Assembly (NCBI RefSeq): GCF_009557055.1
Contig: NZ_CP045649.1
Coordinates: 1,091,501-1,155,500, forward strand
Direction: 5' to 3'
Origin: Nocardioides sp. dk884
Lineage (GTDB): Bacteria; Actinomycetota; Actinomycetes; Propionibacteriales; Nocardioidaceae
Length of the DNA: 64,000 bases
This document shows, one piece after another, positions 33,585 through 42,536 of the stretch. Numbering within the stretch: position 1 is the stretch's first letter; each line of letters starts with the position of its first letter. The notes beneath the pieces are model-generated. The model worked only from the letters and a program-made list of their open reading frames with translations. It had not been told where the DNA came from and ran no database searches. The position numbers were made by a program, and so were the translations under genes.

Positions 33585-34082
33585 GTGAGGGAGTGGGTCG
33601 GACTTGTCGTACGCCTGGTGAGCGGCGGGGTGCTGCTCGTCGCAGGCGCCGTCAAGCTGCCCGATCCCGCCGCGAGCGTGCGCGCGGTGCGGGCCTACGA
33701 CCTGCTGCCGGAGGCGGTCGTGCCGACGGTCGGCTACCTGCTGCCGGTGCTGGAGGTCGTGGTCGGCGCGCTGCTGCTCGTGGGGCTGCTCACCCGCGGC
33801 GCGGCGGTGCTGGCGGTGCTGCTCTACCTGGCGTTCGTGATCGGTATCTCGACCGCCTGGGCGCGCGGCCTGACCATCGACTGCGGCTGCTTCGGCGGTG
33901 GCGGTCAGGACCCCGACGCCGCCTCGAAGTACCCCTGGGAGCTGGCACGCGACGGCGTACTGCTGCTGGCGAGCGGGTGGCTGGCCCTGCGGCCGCGCAC
34001 CCGGCTGGCCCTCGACAACCGGCTGTTCGCCCCGATCTCCCTCGTCCCCGAACCTGTCGTCCAGCACAGAAACGAGAGCTGA
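33585..34082 (+). CDS. MauE/DoxX-type redox membrane protein
   Basis: 165 residues from GTG 33585, six bases after a TACGGT box, so probably leaderless. Four hydrophobic helices are seen; the loop after helix 3 has IDCGCFGGG, the cysteine pair typical of MauE/DoxX family proteins, which pass electrons for disulfide chemistry. It shares one base with the next gene, for a DsbA-like thioredoxin, so the two likely form a periplasmic disulfide-forming couple. Confidence 0.82.
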   Translation: MREWVGLVVRLVSGGVLLVAGAVKLPDPAASVRAVRAYDLLPEAVVPTVGYLLPVLEVVVGALLLVGLLTRGAAVLAVLLYLAFVIGISTAWARGLTIDCGCFGGGGQDPDAASKYPWELARDGVLLLASGWLALRPRTRLALDNRLFAPISLVPEPVVQHRNES

Positions 34083-34837
34083 TGTCGAAGAAGAACACCT
34101 CGGCTGCCCCGCGCTCCCAGCGCGCCGCGGCCGCCCTCGCCCAGCAGCAGGCGGAGGAGAAGCGCCGCCGGCTGTTCATGATCGGCGGAGTCATCCTCGC
34201 GCTGCTCGTGGTGGTCGTGGCCGGGGTGCTCGTCCAGCAGTCGCGTGACACCTCCTCCGACGTGGACGCGCCGGTCGCAGGCGCCGGCGCGACCGGGGTG
34301 GAGGAGTTCGGGCTGTCCTACGGCGAGCAGGACGCGCCGCGCTCCGTGGTCATCTACGAGGACTTCCTGTGCCCCTACTGCGGGCTGCTCGAGCAGGCCA
34401 CCCGCCAGGACCTGAACCGCTTGGCCGAGGACGGCACGGTGCGCGTCGAGTACCGCCCGTTCAACCTGCTGAGCAGCCAGGGTGACTACTCCGCGCGTGC
34501 GGCCAACGCCTTCCGCGTCGTCTCGGAGGAGTCGGGCCCGGAGGTCGCGAAGAAGTTCCACGAGATCCTCTTCGACAACCAGCCCGCGGAGGGCAAGGAC
34601 TACCCCGACGACGACCAGCTCATCGCCTGGGCGGTCGAGGCCGGTGCCGAGGAGGACGACGTGCGCTCCGGCATCGAGGAGCAGAGCGAGATGGCCTGGG
34701 TCGAGGCGGCCACCAAGTCGGCCACCGACTCCGGCGTGCGCGGTACGCCGACGATCCTGCTCGACGGCGAGGTCTTCGAGGCCACCGGCAGCGTCGACGA
34801 CACCGCCGACGCGCTGGCGCGGGAGCTGGAGCGCTGA
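34082..34837 (+). CDS. Membrane-anchored DsbA-like thioredoxin-fold protein
   Basis: 251 residues from ATG 34082, sharing one base with the preceding stop. A basic cytoplasmic N-terminus is followed by one hydrophobic helix (residues about 33-52). The extracytoplasmic domain has the active site CPYC in [13 protein letters not shown] and a cis-proline [12 protein letters not shown]. It resembles actinobacterial DsbA-family proteins that oxidise secreted proteins. Reoxidation by the MauE-like protein is inferred from the gene coupling. Confidence 0.88.
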   Translation: MSKKNTSAAPRSQRAAAALAQQQAEEKRRRLFMIGGVILALLVVVVAGVLVQQSRDTSSDVDAPVAGAGATGVEEFGLSYGEQDAPRSVVIYEDFLCPYCGLLEQATRQDLNRLAEDGTVRVEYRPFNLLSSQGDYSARAANAFRVVSEESGPEVAKKFHEILFDNQPAEGKDYPDDDQLIAWAVEAGAEEDDVRSGIEEQSEMAWVEAATKSATDSGVRGTPTILLDGEVFEATGSVDDTADALARELER

Positions 34838-34862
34838 GCGCGGGACGACCAGACTGCGGGGG

Positions 34863-35906
34863 ATGAGCACCCTGCGCGAGTTCATCAGCGGTCTGCCGAA
34901 GGCGGAGCTGCACGTCCACCACGTCGGCTCCGCCTCGCCGCGCATCGTCAGCGAGCTCGCGGCCCGGCACCCGGGCACGGTGCCGAGCGACCTCGAGCAG
35001 CTGCGCAGGTTCTTCGAGTTCCGCGACTTCGCGCACTTCATCGAGGTCTACCTCGCCGTGGTCGCGCTGATGCGCACGCCCGAGGACATCCGCTACCTGA
35101 CCTACGAGGTCGGCCGCGAGCTGGCCGAGGGTCAGGCGGTCCGCTACGCGGAGCTGACCTGCACGCCGTACACCTCCGTGCGCCCGCACGAGCCCGGTGC
35201 GGGGATGGCGATCGAGGCCTACACCGAGGCCATCGAGGACGCGCGGGTGGCCGTCGAGCGTGACTTCGGGCTGGTGCTGCGCTGGATCTATGACATCCCG
35301 GGTGAGTCCGGGCTGCCCGCGGCCGACGCCACGCTCGACTACGCGCTGCACCACCGCCCGGACGCGCTGGTCGGCTTCGGGCTCGGCGGGCCCGAGATCG
35401 GGGTCCCGCGGCCGCAGTTCCAGCCGCACTTCGACGCCGCACGGGCGGCCGGGCTGCGCTCGGTGCCGCACGCGGGGGAGACGACCGGGCCGCAGACGGT
35501 GTGGGACGCCGTACGACTGCTGGGCGCGGAGCGGATCGGCCACGGCACCTCGGCGGCGCAGGACCCGGCGCTGCTCGACCACCTCGCCGAGCACGGGATC
35601 GCGCTCGAGGTCTGCCCCACCTCCAACGTCGCCACCCGGGCCGTCGCGTCGCTGGAGGAGCACCCGATCGGGATCTTCCGCGACGCGGGGGTCACGGTCA
35701 CCGTGCACTCCGACGACCCGCCGATGTTCGGCACCACGCTCAACCAGGAGTACGAGGTCGCCGCCCGACTGCTCGACCTCGACACCGCGGGCGTCGCCGA
35801 CCTCGCCCGCGCCTCGGTGCACGCGTCGTTCGCCGAGGACGACGTACGCCGCCGGCTGCTCGCGGAGATCGACGACTACGTCGCCAACGGGGCTACCGGC
35901 GCCTGA
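34863..35906 (+). CDS. Adenosine deaminase family protein
   Basis: 347 residues from ATG 34863. Metal ligands are His17 and His19 in ELHVHHVGS, a later HAGETTGPQTVWDA with the catalytic Glu, RIGHG, and the Asp pair in HSDDPPMFGTTL. It hydrolyses adenosine (or a related aminopurine such as aminodeoxyfutalosine) to the inosine form. HxH is followed by HVG in place of the common LEG, a mild variation. Its end overlaps the convergent DUF6314 gene by 31 bases. Confidence 0.88.
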   Translation: MSTLREFISGLPKAELHVHHVGSASPRIVSELAARHPGTVPSDLEQLRRFFEFRDFAHFIEVYLAVVALMRTPEDIRYLTYEVGRELAEGQAVRYAELTCTPYTSVRPHEPGAGMAIEAYTEAIEDARVAVERDFGLVLRWIYDIPGESGLPAADATLDYALHHRPDALVGFGLGGPEIGVPRPQFQPHFDAARAAGLRSVPHAGETTGPQTVWDAVRLLGAERIGHGTSAAQDPALLDHLAEHGIALEVCPTSNVATRAVASLEEHPIGIFRDAGVTVTVHSDDPPMFGTTLNQEYEVAARLLDLDTAGVADLARASVHASFAEDDVRRRLLAEIDDYVANGATGA

Positions 35907-36319
35907 CGCGCCGTGTGGCGGGTCCGCATCGTGTAGTCCTTCTCGGGGCCGCGGCAGTCCCAGCGCACCGTCCAGGCGGACCGGTCGGGGCTGACCTCGA
36001 CGAGGCCTCGGTAGTCGTCGCGACCGCAGGGGTGGTGCACCTGCTCGCCGACCGACCAGGGGTGGAAGTCGCGCCCGTCGGCGAACAGCACCCACCACGC
36101 CTCGCCCCGGCGTACGACGTCGAGGGTGCGGCTCACCGGCACGTCGTGACCCGACCAGGTCATCGTCCCGGCCTCGTGCCAGCGCACGTGGTCGTCGTCG
36201 ACCCGGGCCAGCGTCGCGCTGCCGCGCACCGATCGGGCCTCGCCGCCCCATCGGTCCTCGATCTCGCGGGTCAGGGCCCAGGTCCCGAGCAGGTCGAGCG
36301 GGGAGACATCGGTGGTCAC
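35876..36319 (-). CDS. DUF6314-like protein
   Basis: 147 residues from GTG 36319, preceded on the minus strand by GACAAT 7 bases upstream (leaderless). The pattern LLGTWALTREIEDRWGGEA, WHEAGTM, WVLFADGRDFHPW fits an actinobacterial small beta-barrel family (DUF6314, lipocalin-like). It is soluble and of unknown function. Its stop codon lies within the adenosine deaminase gene (tail-to-tail overlap). Confidence 0.72.
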   Translation of the reverse strand: MTTDVSPLDLLGTWALTREIEDRWGGEARSVRGSATLARVDDDHVRWHEAGTMTWSGHDVPVSRTLDVVRRGEAWWVLFADGRDFHPWSVGEQVHHPCGRDDYRGLVEVSPDRSAWTVRWDCRGPEKDYTMRTRHTARQAPVAPLAT

Positions 36320-36374
36320 CGCCCCATTGTCGCCGTTGGTCACTAGCGGCATTTGCAGCAGAGGTGAACACGAA

Positions 36375-36402
36375 TTGCACAAACTGTTTGCGAGAGGTGC
36401 AA
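36375..36402 (+). promoter_or_regulatory. Inverted-repeat operator candidate
   Basis: TTGCAC (36375-36380) and GTGCAA (36397-36402) are inverted, flanking the palindromic CAAACTGTTTG. The element lies in the 148-base promoter region of the secreted Ig-like protein gene, within a locally AT-rich stretch. It is a plausible regulator site; the factor is unknown. Confidence 0.45.
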
Positions 36403-36467
36403 GACGGGCAGATCGGCCACGCCGCGCCAGCGGAACCCGCCCTTTCGAGACAGAAAAGACCCCACAC

Positions 36468-37211
36468 GTGAACCTTCTCAACCGCGCCGCCGTGGCCACC
36501 GCTGCTGCGCTCGCATTCACCATCACCGCCGGCAGCGTCGTCACCAGCGCCCACGCCGACCCCGGCACGCTCGCGGCCGCCCAGGGCCAGGATGCCGCCG
36601 AGAAGAAGGCGAAGTTCACGCTGAAGAGGTCCGCTGCCTATTCGCATGTCGGGCAGCGCGGCGTGAAGGTCACGGCCGTGCTCAAGAAGAAGTCCGCGAA
36701 GGGCAAGGTCGCTTTCAGCATCAACGGGTCGAAGGCCCGCACGGTCAAGGTCAAGAAGGGCAAGGCCGCGTTCCGGCTGCCGAAGAGCAAGGCGCCCGGC
36801 GTCTACAAGGTCACCGCGAAGTACCAGGGCACGAAGAAGAGCACCAAGGTGCGCGTCTACAACTCCGCGATCCAGCTGTCGGGGACGTCGTTCACGATCT
36901 CGAAGGCCGCTGACAGCTGGGACCTCCCGGCGCTGACCGGCTCGGTCGTGTTCAAGGGAGTCGCGGCGAAGAAGGGCTACGTCGACATCTACCAGGACGG
37001 CAAGAACAAGGGCGGCAGCAGTTCGCCGTTCTACTGCTGCATGGCGTCGGTGGCTGACAACGGGACCTTCCAGTTCTCCTCGCTCACCTTCCTCGGCAAG
37101 GTCCAGGAGAAGAAGGCCGGCACCTACACCTACCAGGCCTTCTACACCGACGGCCCGGCATACGACGACTACATCTACTCCACCAAGATCACCGTGACGG
37201 TCACGTCCTGA
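36468..37211 (+). CDS. Secreted lysine-rich Ig-like protein
   Basis: 247 residues from GTG 36468; the longer frame upstream overlaps DUF6314 and lacks the signal. A signal peptide (residues 1-32, ending SAHAD) is followed by a lysine-rich beta-strand domain (VKVTAVLKKKSAKGKVAFSI) like bacterial Ig-like domain 3, and a C-terminal beta domain with adjacent cysteines in FYCCMASV. No anchor is seen, so it is likely released or wall-associated by charge. Function is unknown. Confidence 0.7.
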   Translation: MNLLNRAAVATAAALAFTITAGSVVTSAHADPGTLAAAQGQDAAEKKAKFTLKRSAAYSHVGQRGVKVTAVLKKKSAKGKVAFSINGSKARTVKVKKGKAAFRLPKSKAPGVYKVTAKYQGTKKSTKVRVYNSAIQLSGTSFTISKAADSWDLPALTGSVVFKGVAAKKGYVDIYQDGKNKGGSSSPFYCCMASVADNGTFQFSSLTFLGKVQEKKAGTYTYQAFYTDGPAYDDYIYSTKITVTVTS

Positions 37212-37236
37212 GAGGCCTGTACCCGTCCCTCACAGC

Positions 37237-37270
37237 CGAGGGCAGGGTGCGCCGGCACACCCTGCCCTCG
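37237..37270. terminator. Bidirectional hairpin terminator
   Basis: A 13-bp perfect stem (37237-37249 with 37258-37270, 8-base loop) between convergent genes (secreted protein on plus, antiporter on minus). Confidence 0.75.
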
Positions 37271-37278
37271 CGCCCGGC

Positions 37279-39156
37279 TCAGGCCGTGAGGTGGTGCACG
37301 TAGCACCACCGCCAGTCCTCGGCCGGCTCCGCGGACTGGATCACCGGGTGCTGGGTGTCGTGGAAGTGCTCGGTGGCGTGGCGGCGCGGTGAGGAGTCGC
37401 AGCACCCGACGTACCCGCACTCCAGGCAGCGGCGCAGGGAGACCCAGCGGGTGCCCTCGGTGAGGCAGGTCTGGCACGCGGTCGCGGGAGGTTCTGCGAC
37501 GGCGGGGCGGCCGCGCAGGTCGTCGCAGAGCTCGCCGACCTGCCAGCGACGGGCGGAGTAGACGGCCGTCTCGTCGCGCTCCTGCTCGGCGTTGTCGAGC
37601 ATCGACTCCTCGAGGTCGAGCATCGCCAGCACGTCGGCGACCACGTCGGCCGGGACCTGGCCGGCGCCGCGGATCTCAAGGATCCGACGACGCTCGACGT
37701 CGAGCAGGTGGGTGCGGATCCGGTAGTACAGCGCGGCCGGCGACTCCTGGTCAGCCTGGGTGCCGAGCCGCTCCCAGGCCGCGAAGTTGCGCTGGTCGAG
37801 GCTCTGCCGGATCAGGTCCACGACGCCCGCCGGGTCGTCGTACTCCATCGTCTCGAGCTCGTCGACAGCCGCCTTGGACGCCTGCTGGAGGAGGGTCGCG
37901 CGGGCGAGCGCGTCGTCCAGCGGGTCGGGGGAGGGCACCCGGAGCCGGCGGGCGAACCAGGGCAACGAGAGCCCCTGCACGAGCAGGGTGCCCGCGACGA
38001 CCGTGAACGCGGCCATCACCAGCACCTCGCGATGTGGGGTGTCGGCCGGGATGACGAACGCCGCGGCGAGGGTGACCACCCCGCGCATGCCGGCCCAGCC
38101 GAGCAGGAACATGAACGACCAGGGCGGTGCCTGGTGGCTGGGGTGGTCGTCGTGGGCGTGGACGTGGGGGAAGAGCACCCAGCGCGAGCCGAGCACCCAG
38201 ACCAGCCGCAGCACGATCACCGCGACCAACGTCGCGAGGCAGACGACGGTGATCCGGCCGATGCTGAGGTCGCTGTCGTTGAGGTCCTGCACCAGCCACT
38301 GCGCCTGCAGGCCGATGAGCAGGAAGACGGCGTTCTCCAGGAGGAACGCGATCGTGCGCCAGTTCACCCGCTCCGCGATCCGCGACTGCGCGGTCTGCAG
38401 GATCGGCGAGCGGTGGCCGAGCAGCAGGCCGGCCACGACGACCGCGACCACGCCGGAGGAGTGGATCTCCTCGGCCAGGACATAGCTGGCGAACGGCACC
38501 ACCAGCGACAGCGCGACGTCGGCGACGGGCTCGGTGATCCGGCGGCGCAGCCACGCCGTGAGCCAGTACGCCGCCAGCCCGATCGCGGCACCGCCCGCGG
38601 CCGCGACCACGAAGTCCAGGCCGATCTCCCACGGGTGGAGCGTGGCCGCCCCGATCGTGGCGATGGTCGTGCGCAGCAGCACCAGCGCGGTCGCGTCGTT
38701 GAACAGCGACTCGCCCTCGAGCACCGTGACGATCTTGCGGGGCAGCCCGATGTGGCGGCCGATCGCGGTCGCCGCGATGGCGTCCGGGGGCGCCACCACG
38801 GCGCCGAGGGCGAGCGCCACCGGCCAGGAGATCCCCGGCACGAGCGCGTGCACCGCCCAGCCCACCCCGGCCGCGGTGAAGATGACCAGCCCGACCGACT
38901 GCAGCACGATCGGGCGCCGGAAGGTGGTGAAGTCGACCAGCGACGAGGACAGCGCGGCGGCGTACAGCAGGGGTGGCAGGAGCCCGAGCAGCACGACCTC
39001 GGGCTCGAGGTGCACCTGCGGCACGAACGGCAGGAACGACGCCGCGACGCCGATGACGACCAGCAGCAGCGGCGCCGGGACGCCGATGCGCCGCGCGACG
39101 ATGACGCCGCCCAGCACGCCCAGCGCGAGGGCGATGAGGAACAGGGCGACGTCCAT
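37279..39156 (-). CDS. Sodium/proton antiporter (CPA1) with C-terminal UBP zinc finger
   Basis: 625 residues from ATG 39156. About 12 hydrophobic helices make a CPA1 exchanger; GLLPPLLYAAAL, APPDAIAATAIG and ESLFNDATALVL include the conserved Asp of the ion-binding motif. After the membrane part (about residue 430) comes a charged helical cytoplasmic region, and the last ~70 residues form a zf-UBP domain (CQTCLTEG, CLECGYVGCCDSS, then HATEHFHDTQHPV). It exports sodium in exchange for protons. The zinc finger is normally known in ubiquitin-binding proteins, though actinobacterial antiporters with it do occur. Confidence 0.88.
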   Translation of the reverse strand: MDVALFLIALALGVLGGVIVARRIGVPAPLLLVVIGVAASFLPFVPQVHLEPEVVLLGLLPPLLYAAALSSSLVDFTTFRRPIVLQSVGLVIFTAAGVGWAVHALVPGISWPVALALGAVVAPPDAIAATAIGRHIGLPRKIVTVLEGESLFNDATALVLLRTTIATIGAATLHPWEIGLDFVVAAAGGAAIGLAAYWLTAWLRRRITEPVADVALSLVVPFASYVLAEEIHSSGVVAVVVAGLLLGHRSPILQTAQSRIAERVNWRTIAFLLENAVFLLIGLQAQWLVQDLNDSDLSIGRITVVCLATLVAVIVLRLVWVLGSRWVLFPHVHAHDDHPSHQAPPWSFMFLLGWAGMRGVVTLAAAFVIPADTPHREVLVMAAFTVVAGTLLVQGLSLPWFARRLRVPSPDPLDDALARATLLQQASKAAVDELETMEYDDPAGVVDLIRQSLDQRNFAAWERLGTQADQESPAALYYRIRTHLLDVERRRILEIRGAGQVPADVVADVLAMLDLEESMLDNAEQERDETAVYSARRWQVGELCDDLRGRPAVAEPPATACQTCLTEGTRWVSLRRCLECGYVGCCDSSPRRHATEHFHDTQHPVIQSAEPAEDWRWCYVHHLTA

Positions 39157-39213
39157 CGCTTCATTGTGCGGACCCGGGCGAATCTCCGTCAGGGTCCTGC
39201 GGCCCCGATGGGG

Positions 39214-39573
39214 TTATGCCTTGCAGTCCTCCCGCAGCTTCTTGATCGCCGCAGGGTCGCTCGTGATGGTGTCGCCGCGCTTGGCGTAGAGCTCGTCCTC
39301 GTAGCTGGTGAACTCCAGCGCCGGGTCCTCACAGGTCATCCAGGTGGCGGCGGAGTAGGTGCCGCTCTCGTCCTCGCAGCCGGCGTAGTCCTCAGCCAGC
39401 TTCTCGCCCTCCTTCCAGACCTCCGAGCACGAGGGCGCCTCGGCGGCATCCGTCTTGGGCGCGTTGGTGGCGTACCCGGGCCCCGACTCGGAGTCGGACT
39501 CTTCGGTCCCGCACGCGGACAGGGCGAGGAGCGCGGCGAACGTGGCGGTCGTGGCAGCGAGTCGTCGTGTCAT
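39214..39573 (-). CDS. Small lipoprotein of unknown function
   Basis: 119 residues from ATG 39573; a TAGCAT box 7 bases upstream indicates a leaderless mRNA, and ATG 39582 is an alternative. The signal peptide ends in lipobox ALSACG. The mature part is acidic and has four cysteines (SCSEVW, AGCEDES, MTCEDP, EDCKA) that probably form disulfides. No family is recognised. It is likely attached to the outer face of the membrane. Confidence 0.65.
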   Translation of the reverse strand: MTRRLAATTATFAALLALSACGTEESDSESGPGYATNAPKTDAAEAPSCSEVWKEGEKLAEDYAGCEDESGTYSAATWMTCEDPALEFTSYEDELYAKRGDTITSDPAAIKKLREDCKA

Positions 39574-39715
39574 GCCTCGCATGCTAGGCACACGCACCAC
39601 AGGAGACCCGGTGGGCTTTTTCACCGCAATGACCCGCGGCGAACGGGGTACCTGGAGGAGTTCGCGTGGGGCAGACATGGGGCAGAGCCCCACGGCTGGT
39701 CCAGCCAGTTGCGGA

Positions 39716-39792
39716 TGGCGCCCCCGGCAGGATTCGAACCTGCGACCGGCGGATTAGAAGGCCGCTGCTCTATCCAGCTGAGCTACGGAGGC
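39716..39792 (-). tRNA. tRNA-Arg (TCT anticodon), CCA encoded
   Basis: The minus strand folds with acceptor GCCTCCG/CGGGGGC, discriminator G, anticodon loop CTTCTAA with TCT, and T-arm GGTTCGAATCC. CCA is at 39716-39718. A 1-kb stretch without clear genes follows on its 5' side. Confidence 0.95.
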
Positions 39793-40786
39793 GGGGGGTC
39801 AGGACTACAGTCGGGATTAACCTCGGGACAACACCCGTGTGATTCAGCCCTCTGTCGCCGACCCGTGGACAGTATGCCTCAACTGCAGGTCGGGCTTTGA
39901 GTTCCGGCCGTGCTTGCTCGCCGCTCACTGCGTGGCATCGGCAGAACGCGCAAGGCCCCCTCCAGGGCGAGCAAGACCTTCGCAGCGCTGACACTTGGTG
40001 CGCTGCGCGATCAACCGAGTCGACCGGTCGACGTCGCCGCGATCTCCCCCTGCATCGTTCTCGCTGCGCGAGTGCTGACCGGACCGGCGGTTCGTCGCCC
40101 TCACGCGGGTGGGCTGCTTCGGTCTGTTGGACAAGCCCCGGGACGCGGCGACGCGTTCTACTGAGCGGCAGGACCTGTCGGCAGCCGAGTCGGCGCCGCC
40201 GGTGCCACTTCTTGGGAGCGCGCCGGGCCACAGGGCAGCCACACAAGGCCCAGTGACGACAGACATCCGACGGTCGTTGCCACGGGCGGTCGGGGCGCGA
40301 CAAGCTTCGGCCGTTTCCCTTAGACGTGCTGAGAAACCTGTGGCCGCCTGCGCCGATCGACTCCCACGGCCATTCTGCCCACTATGACGCAAGTGCGCAC
40401 GAGCCGATCCCTCTGGCCGTCGATCGCGCACCTACGTCAGTTTCGGTCGTCTTCGCCCGCGTCTGCACTCAGGAGCTCATGCGTCTTGAACTCACGACCG
40501 CTGGCAAGCTTCCAACGGACGGTGGTAGCAATCTCCGCCGTGACGTGTTTGCCGAGAGCGGGCCAAGGGTGACGCCGACATCGGGATCGACCGAGAGCCG
40601 GAGCTTCTCGCCTTCATCCGTCGTTAGTCGGCAGAGGTCTTTGCCATCGATAACGGTGTGAAGTCCCGACCGTGACCCCTGACATGACTACGGCCGCCAA
40701 TGCGCGACCAAATCTTCTGCTACGTCTCATTGTTCCCCCGAGATGAGTCTGCTGAGTGCTGAGACCACAGGGCAGAATTACGTGAC
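39793..40786. other. About 1 kb of gene-poor, lower-GC sequence
   Basis: Several short frames cover the stretch on both strands but none has a ribosome site, domain or consistent codon bias. A frame ending at 40625 closes with GIDREPELLAFIRR before a stop and has in-frame stops upstream, like a gene remnant. GC is lower than average. The stretch may be a decayed segment; no integrase, repeats or attachment duplication was found. Confidence 0.4.
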
Positions 40787-41185
40787 ATGACAGCACTTTG
40801 CTCAACTGATCGGCGCGTGAAGCAGGCTGTGTTCTCGGCGACGCTTCTCGTTGTCGGGCTTGCCGCGTGCACGGGCGAAGGTTCGGACGCAGAGAAGCAG
40901 GCGCTCGAGACGTTCCAGACAGATGTGCAGCAAGACCTCGTGCTGCTGGATGCACGGACCAACCCCAAAGGAGTGAGAGCCCAGGTCGAAGGGCTGCTTT
41001 CAAGTGCTGCCGAGGTGAACGGGGTAACGATCGAGGACTGGGACTTCACCGGCCAGCGGGGCGAACTCCGTGCGGAGGTGCAGGTCAGCACCAATGTTGG
41101 GGAGGCAGGTGGCAACGATGTCTCAAGCGCAGTCTTCTACCTTTACCTCTCTCCCGAGCACACTCGTTTCGAGGTTGCCTCCTAG
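40787..41185 (+). CDS. Small lipoprotein, unknown function
   Basis: 132 residues from ATG 40787, 8 bases after a CAGAAT box. GTG 40817 is an alternative that gives a more typical signal peptide. The lipobox is VGLAAC followed by TGEGSD. The mature domain is acidic and likely alpha/beta, with no recognised family. Base composition is lower GC than the core genes, in keeping with the accessory look of the area. Confidence 0.55.
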   Translation: MTALCSTDRRVKQAVFSATLLVVGLAACTGEGSDAEKQALETFQTDVQQDLVLLDARTNPKGVRAQVEGLLSSAAEVNGVTIEDWDFTGQRGELRAEVQVSTNVGEAGGNDVSSAVFYLYLSPEHTRFEVAS

Positions 41186-41481
41186 CGTCCGACTGGAGCC
41201 GCGCCGAGTGACCAAGTGAGCGAAGCGCCGCACCGTCACTCGGACGTGCGGTGCAAGGTCGGCGACGTTCCGGGTGTGCAATCTCGCGAGGCTGGTCCGG
41301 GCTCAGTTCCTTAGCCGCCCCGAGGCCCCGGGCGTTCCTCGGTGAGGTGCTCAGCCTCCTCGTCCTGCGTGCTAGTCACGATCTAGGTGCTGCAGGCTCC
41401 GAGGATCTGTGAATGACACATCGGGTTGGCCCTCGCGGATTCTCGGCGGGTCCAGGGCGGTGCGCGCTCCTCCCAATGGTC

Positions 41482-41808
41482 CTACCGACGATTCGGCTTA
41501 CCGAGGGTAGGAAGCCCCGCCGAGGCGGCTCGGACGGAGTTGCTCTCGCGCGGCGCGCATACCTGGCACAAAGACGACGTAAAGGCGGTGTTCGGACGAG
41601 TCGCACCGCAGCCTCGGCACCGACCTCCCGGCTTTGATTCGTGCCTCACCGCGCGTAGTTGTTCCCACTGGGCGGCCATGAGATCGAGCGTCTTCCGGGA
41701 GTCGCCTCGCATTTTGTCCCGTATCTGCGACAGCGTCTGGATGCGAGATACGGCACCGGGGACGTCTCCAGATCTGATCGCCAGGCCGATAGGGACTGCT
41801 GCACGCAT
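41482..41808 (-). CDS. Hypothetical small protein with CxxC zinc-ribbon-like pair
   Basis: 108 residues from ATG 41808 (GTG 41817 also possible). The only notable motif is CRGCGATRPNTAFTSSLCQVC, two CxxC pairs that could bind zinc (20 residues apart). No strong ribosome site is seen and several other frames overlap, so coding status is doubtful. It would be the last of the minus-strand group running from 45096. Confidence 0.3.
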   Translation of the reverse strand: MRAAVPIGLAIRSGDVPGAVSRIQTLSQIRDKMRGDSRKTLDLMAAQWEQLRAVRHESKPGGRCRGCGATRPNTAFTSSLCQVCAPRESNSVRAASAGLPTLGKPNRR

Positions 41809-41852
41809 CGGTGACACGTCTCGATGCAGCAGCCCCGAACGCCCACCGGCGC

Positions 41853-42251
41853 TCAGCGCCCGAACGCTGATATCAGCGCCCCTACGACGAGGACGGCGAT
41901 CAGCAGGACCGTGGTCCACTGAATCCTGGCTCGGCCGCCGCTGTCTCTCTCCGGGCTGCTGACCGCCTGCGGCTGCTTCATCAGGCCGTCGCGGCGCCCC
42001 CGGAGGGTCAGGTGGGTGGCTATCTCGTCCAGGAGTGCGTCGATCTCGTCCATGGCGTACCCCTCCGTCATGCGGACGACCGCAAAACGGGCAGCCGCGA
42101 TGCTCGCGGTCCCCAGCTGAGGAGAGGGCGACTCCAGGTCGGCGACGAGCTGGTCGATGCGAGCTGGGGCACCTGTGCCGCCTAGATGGGGATCCCGCGC
42201 TGCTCGCCGGGACGGTGCAGGAGACGCTCGTCGAGCTCGCGGCGCCGGCAC
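41853..42251 (-). CDS. DivIVA-like domain protein with C-terminal membrane helix
   Basis: Up to 132 residues; the start is uncertain. GTG 42251 is the only start found, and the first 30 residues are low-complexity. RFAVVRMTEGYAMDEIDALLDEIATHL resembles the short DivIVA motif found in many actinobacterial proteins (shown here as parts: VVRMTEGYAMDEID). The C-terminus is a hydrophobic helix VLLIAVLVVGALISAF ending in a short tail, so the domain is tail-anchored in the cytoplasm. It may have a role in cell pole or envelope positioning. It overlaps a broken gene by 70 bases. Confidence 0.5.
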   Translation of the reverse strand: MPAPRARRASPAPSRRAARDPHLGGTGAPARIDQLVADLESPSPQLGTASIAAARFAVVRMTEGYAMDEIDALLDEIATHLTLRGRRDGLMKQPQAVSSPERDSGGRARIQWTTVLLIAVLVVGALISAFGR

Positions 42252-42462
42252 CGGTCCGCGAACTGCGCTCCGGCAGCCTCGTCGCGCGCGAGCGCGGCGT
42301 ACTCCTCCGGGGTGAGCCGGTAGTGCTCCTCGTAGTCGACGCCCCCGTTGCTCACCGGGATCGAGAGGTAGGGCTCGCTGGTGGTCTCGACGACGCCGAG
42401 GGCGAAGCGGCCGTCAGGCGATTGGTCGCTCGCTTCGCGTCTGCCCTGTCCCTCGTCCGCAT
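42182..42462 (-). pseudogene. Frameshifted small hypothetical gene
   Basis: ATG 42462 follows GAGAGGAA by about 7 bases and starts MRTRDRADAKRATNR. The convincing coding frame, however, is a different one, without any start: SPDGRFALGVVETTSEPYLS through VDYEEHYRLTPEEYAALARD to the stop at 42182-42184. Length 281 is not a multiple of three, so one base has been lost (or two gained) near 42415-42425. The domain looks like a conserved small actinobacterial protein of unknown function. It may be a decayed gene, a sequence error or programmed frameshift. Confidence 0.4.
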
Positions 42463-42536
42463 GTCCTGTTCCTCTCCCGAGCGGCGGGGCACGAAACGAG
42501 CATCCCTGCAGTGACGCTGCCGCTCGTCGCCAGTCT

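Noticed and set aside
39793..40786. Integrative element at tRNA-Arg
   Set aside because: The stretch is on the 5' side of the tRNA; no integrase gene and no duplicated tRNA end were found.
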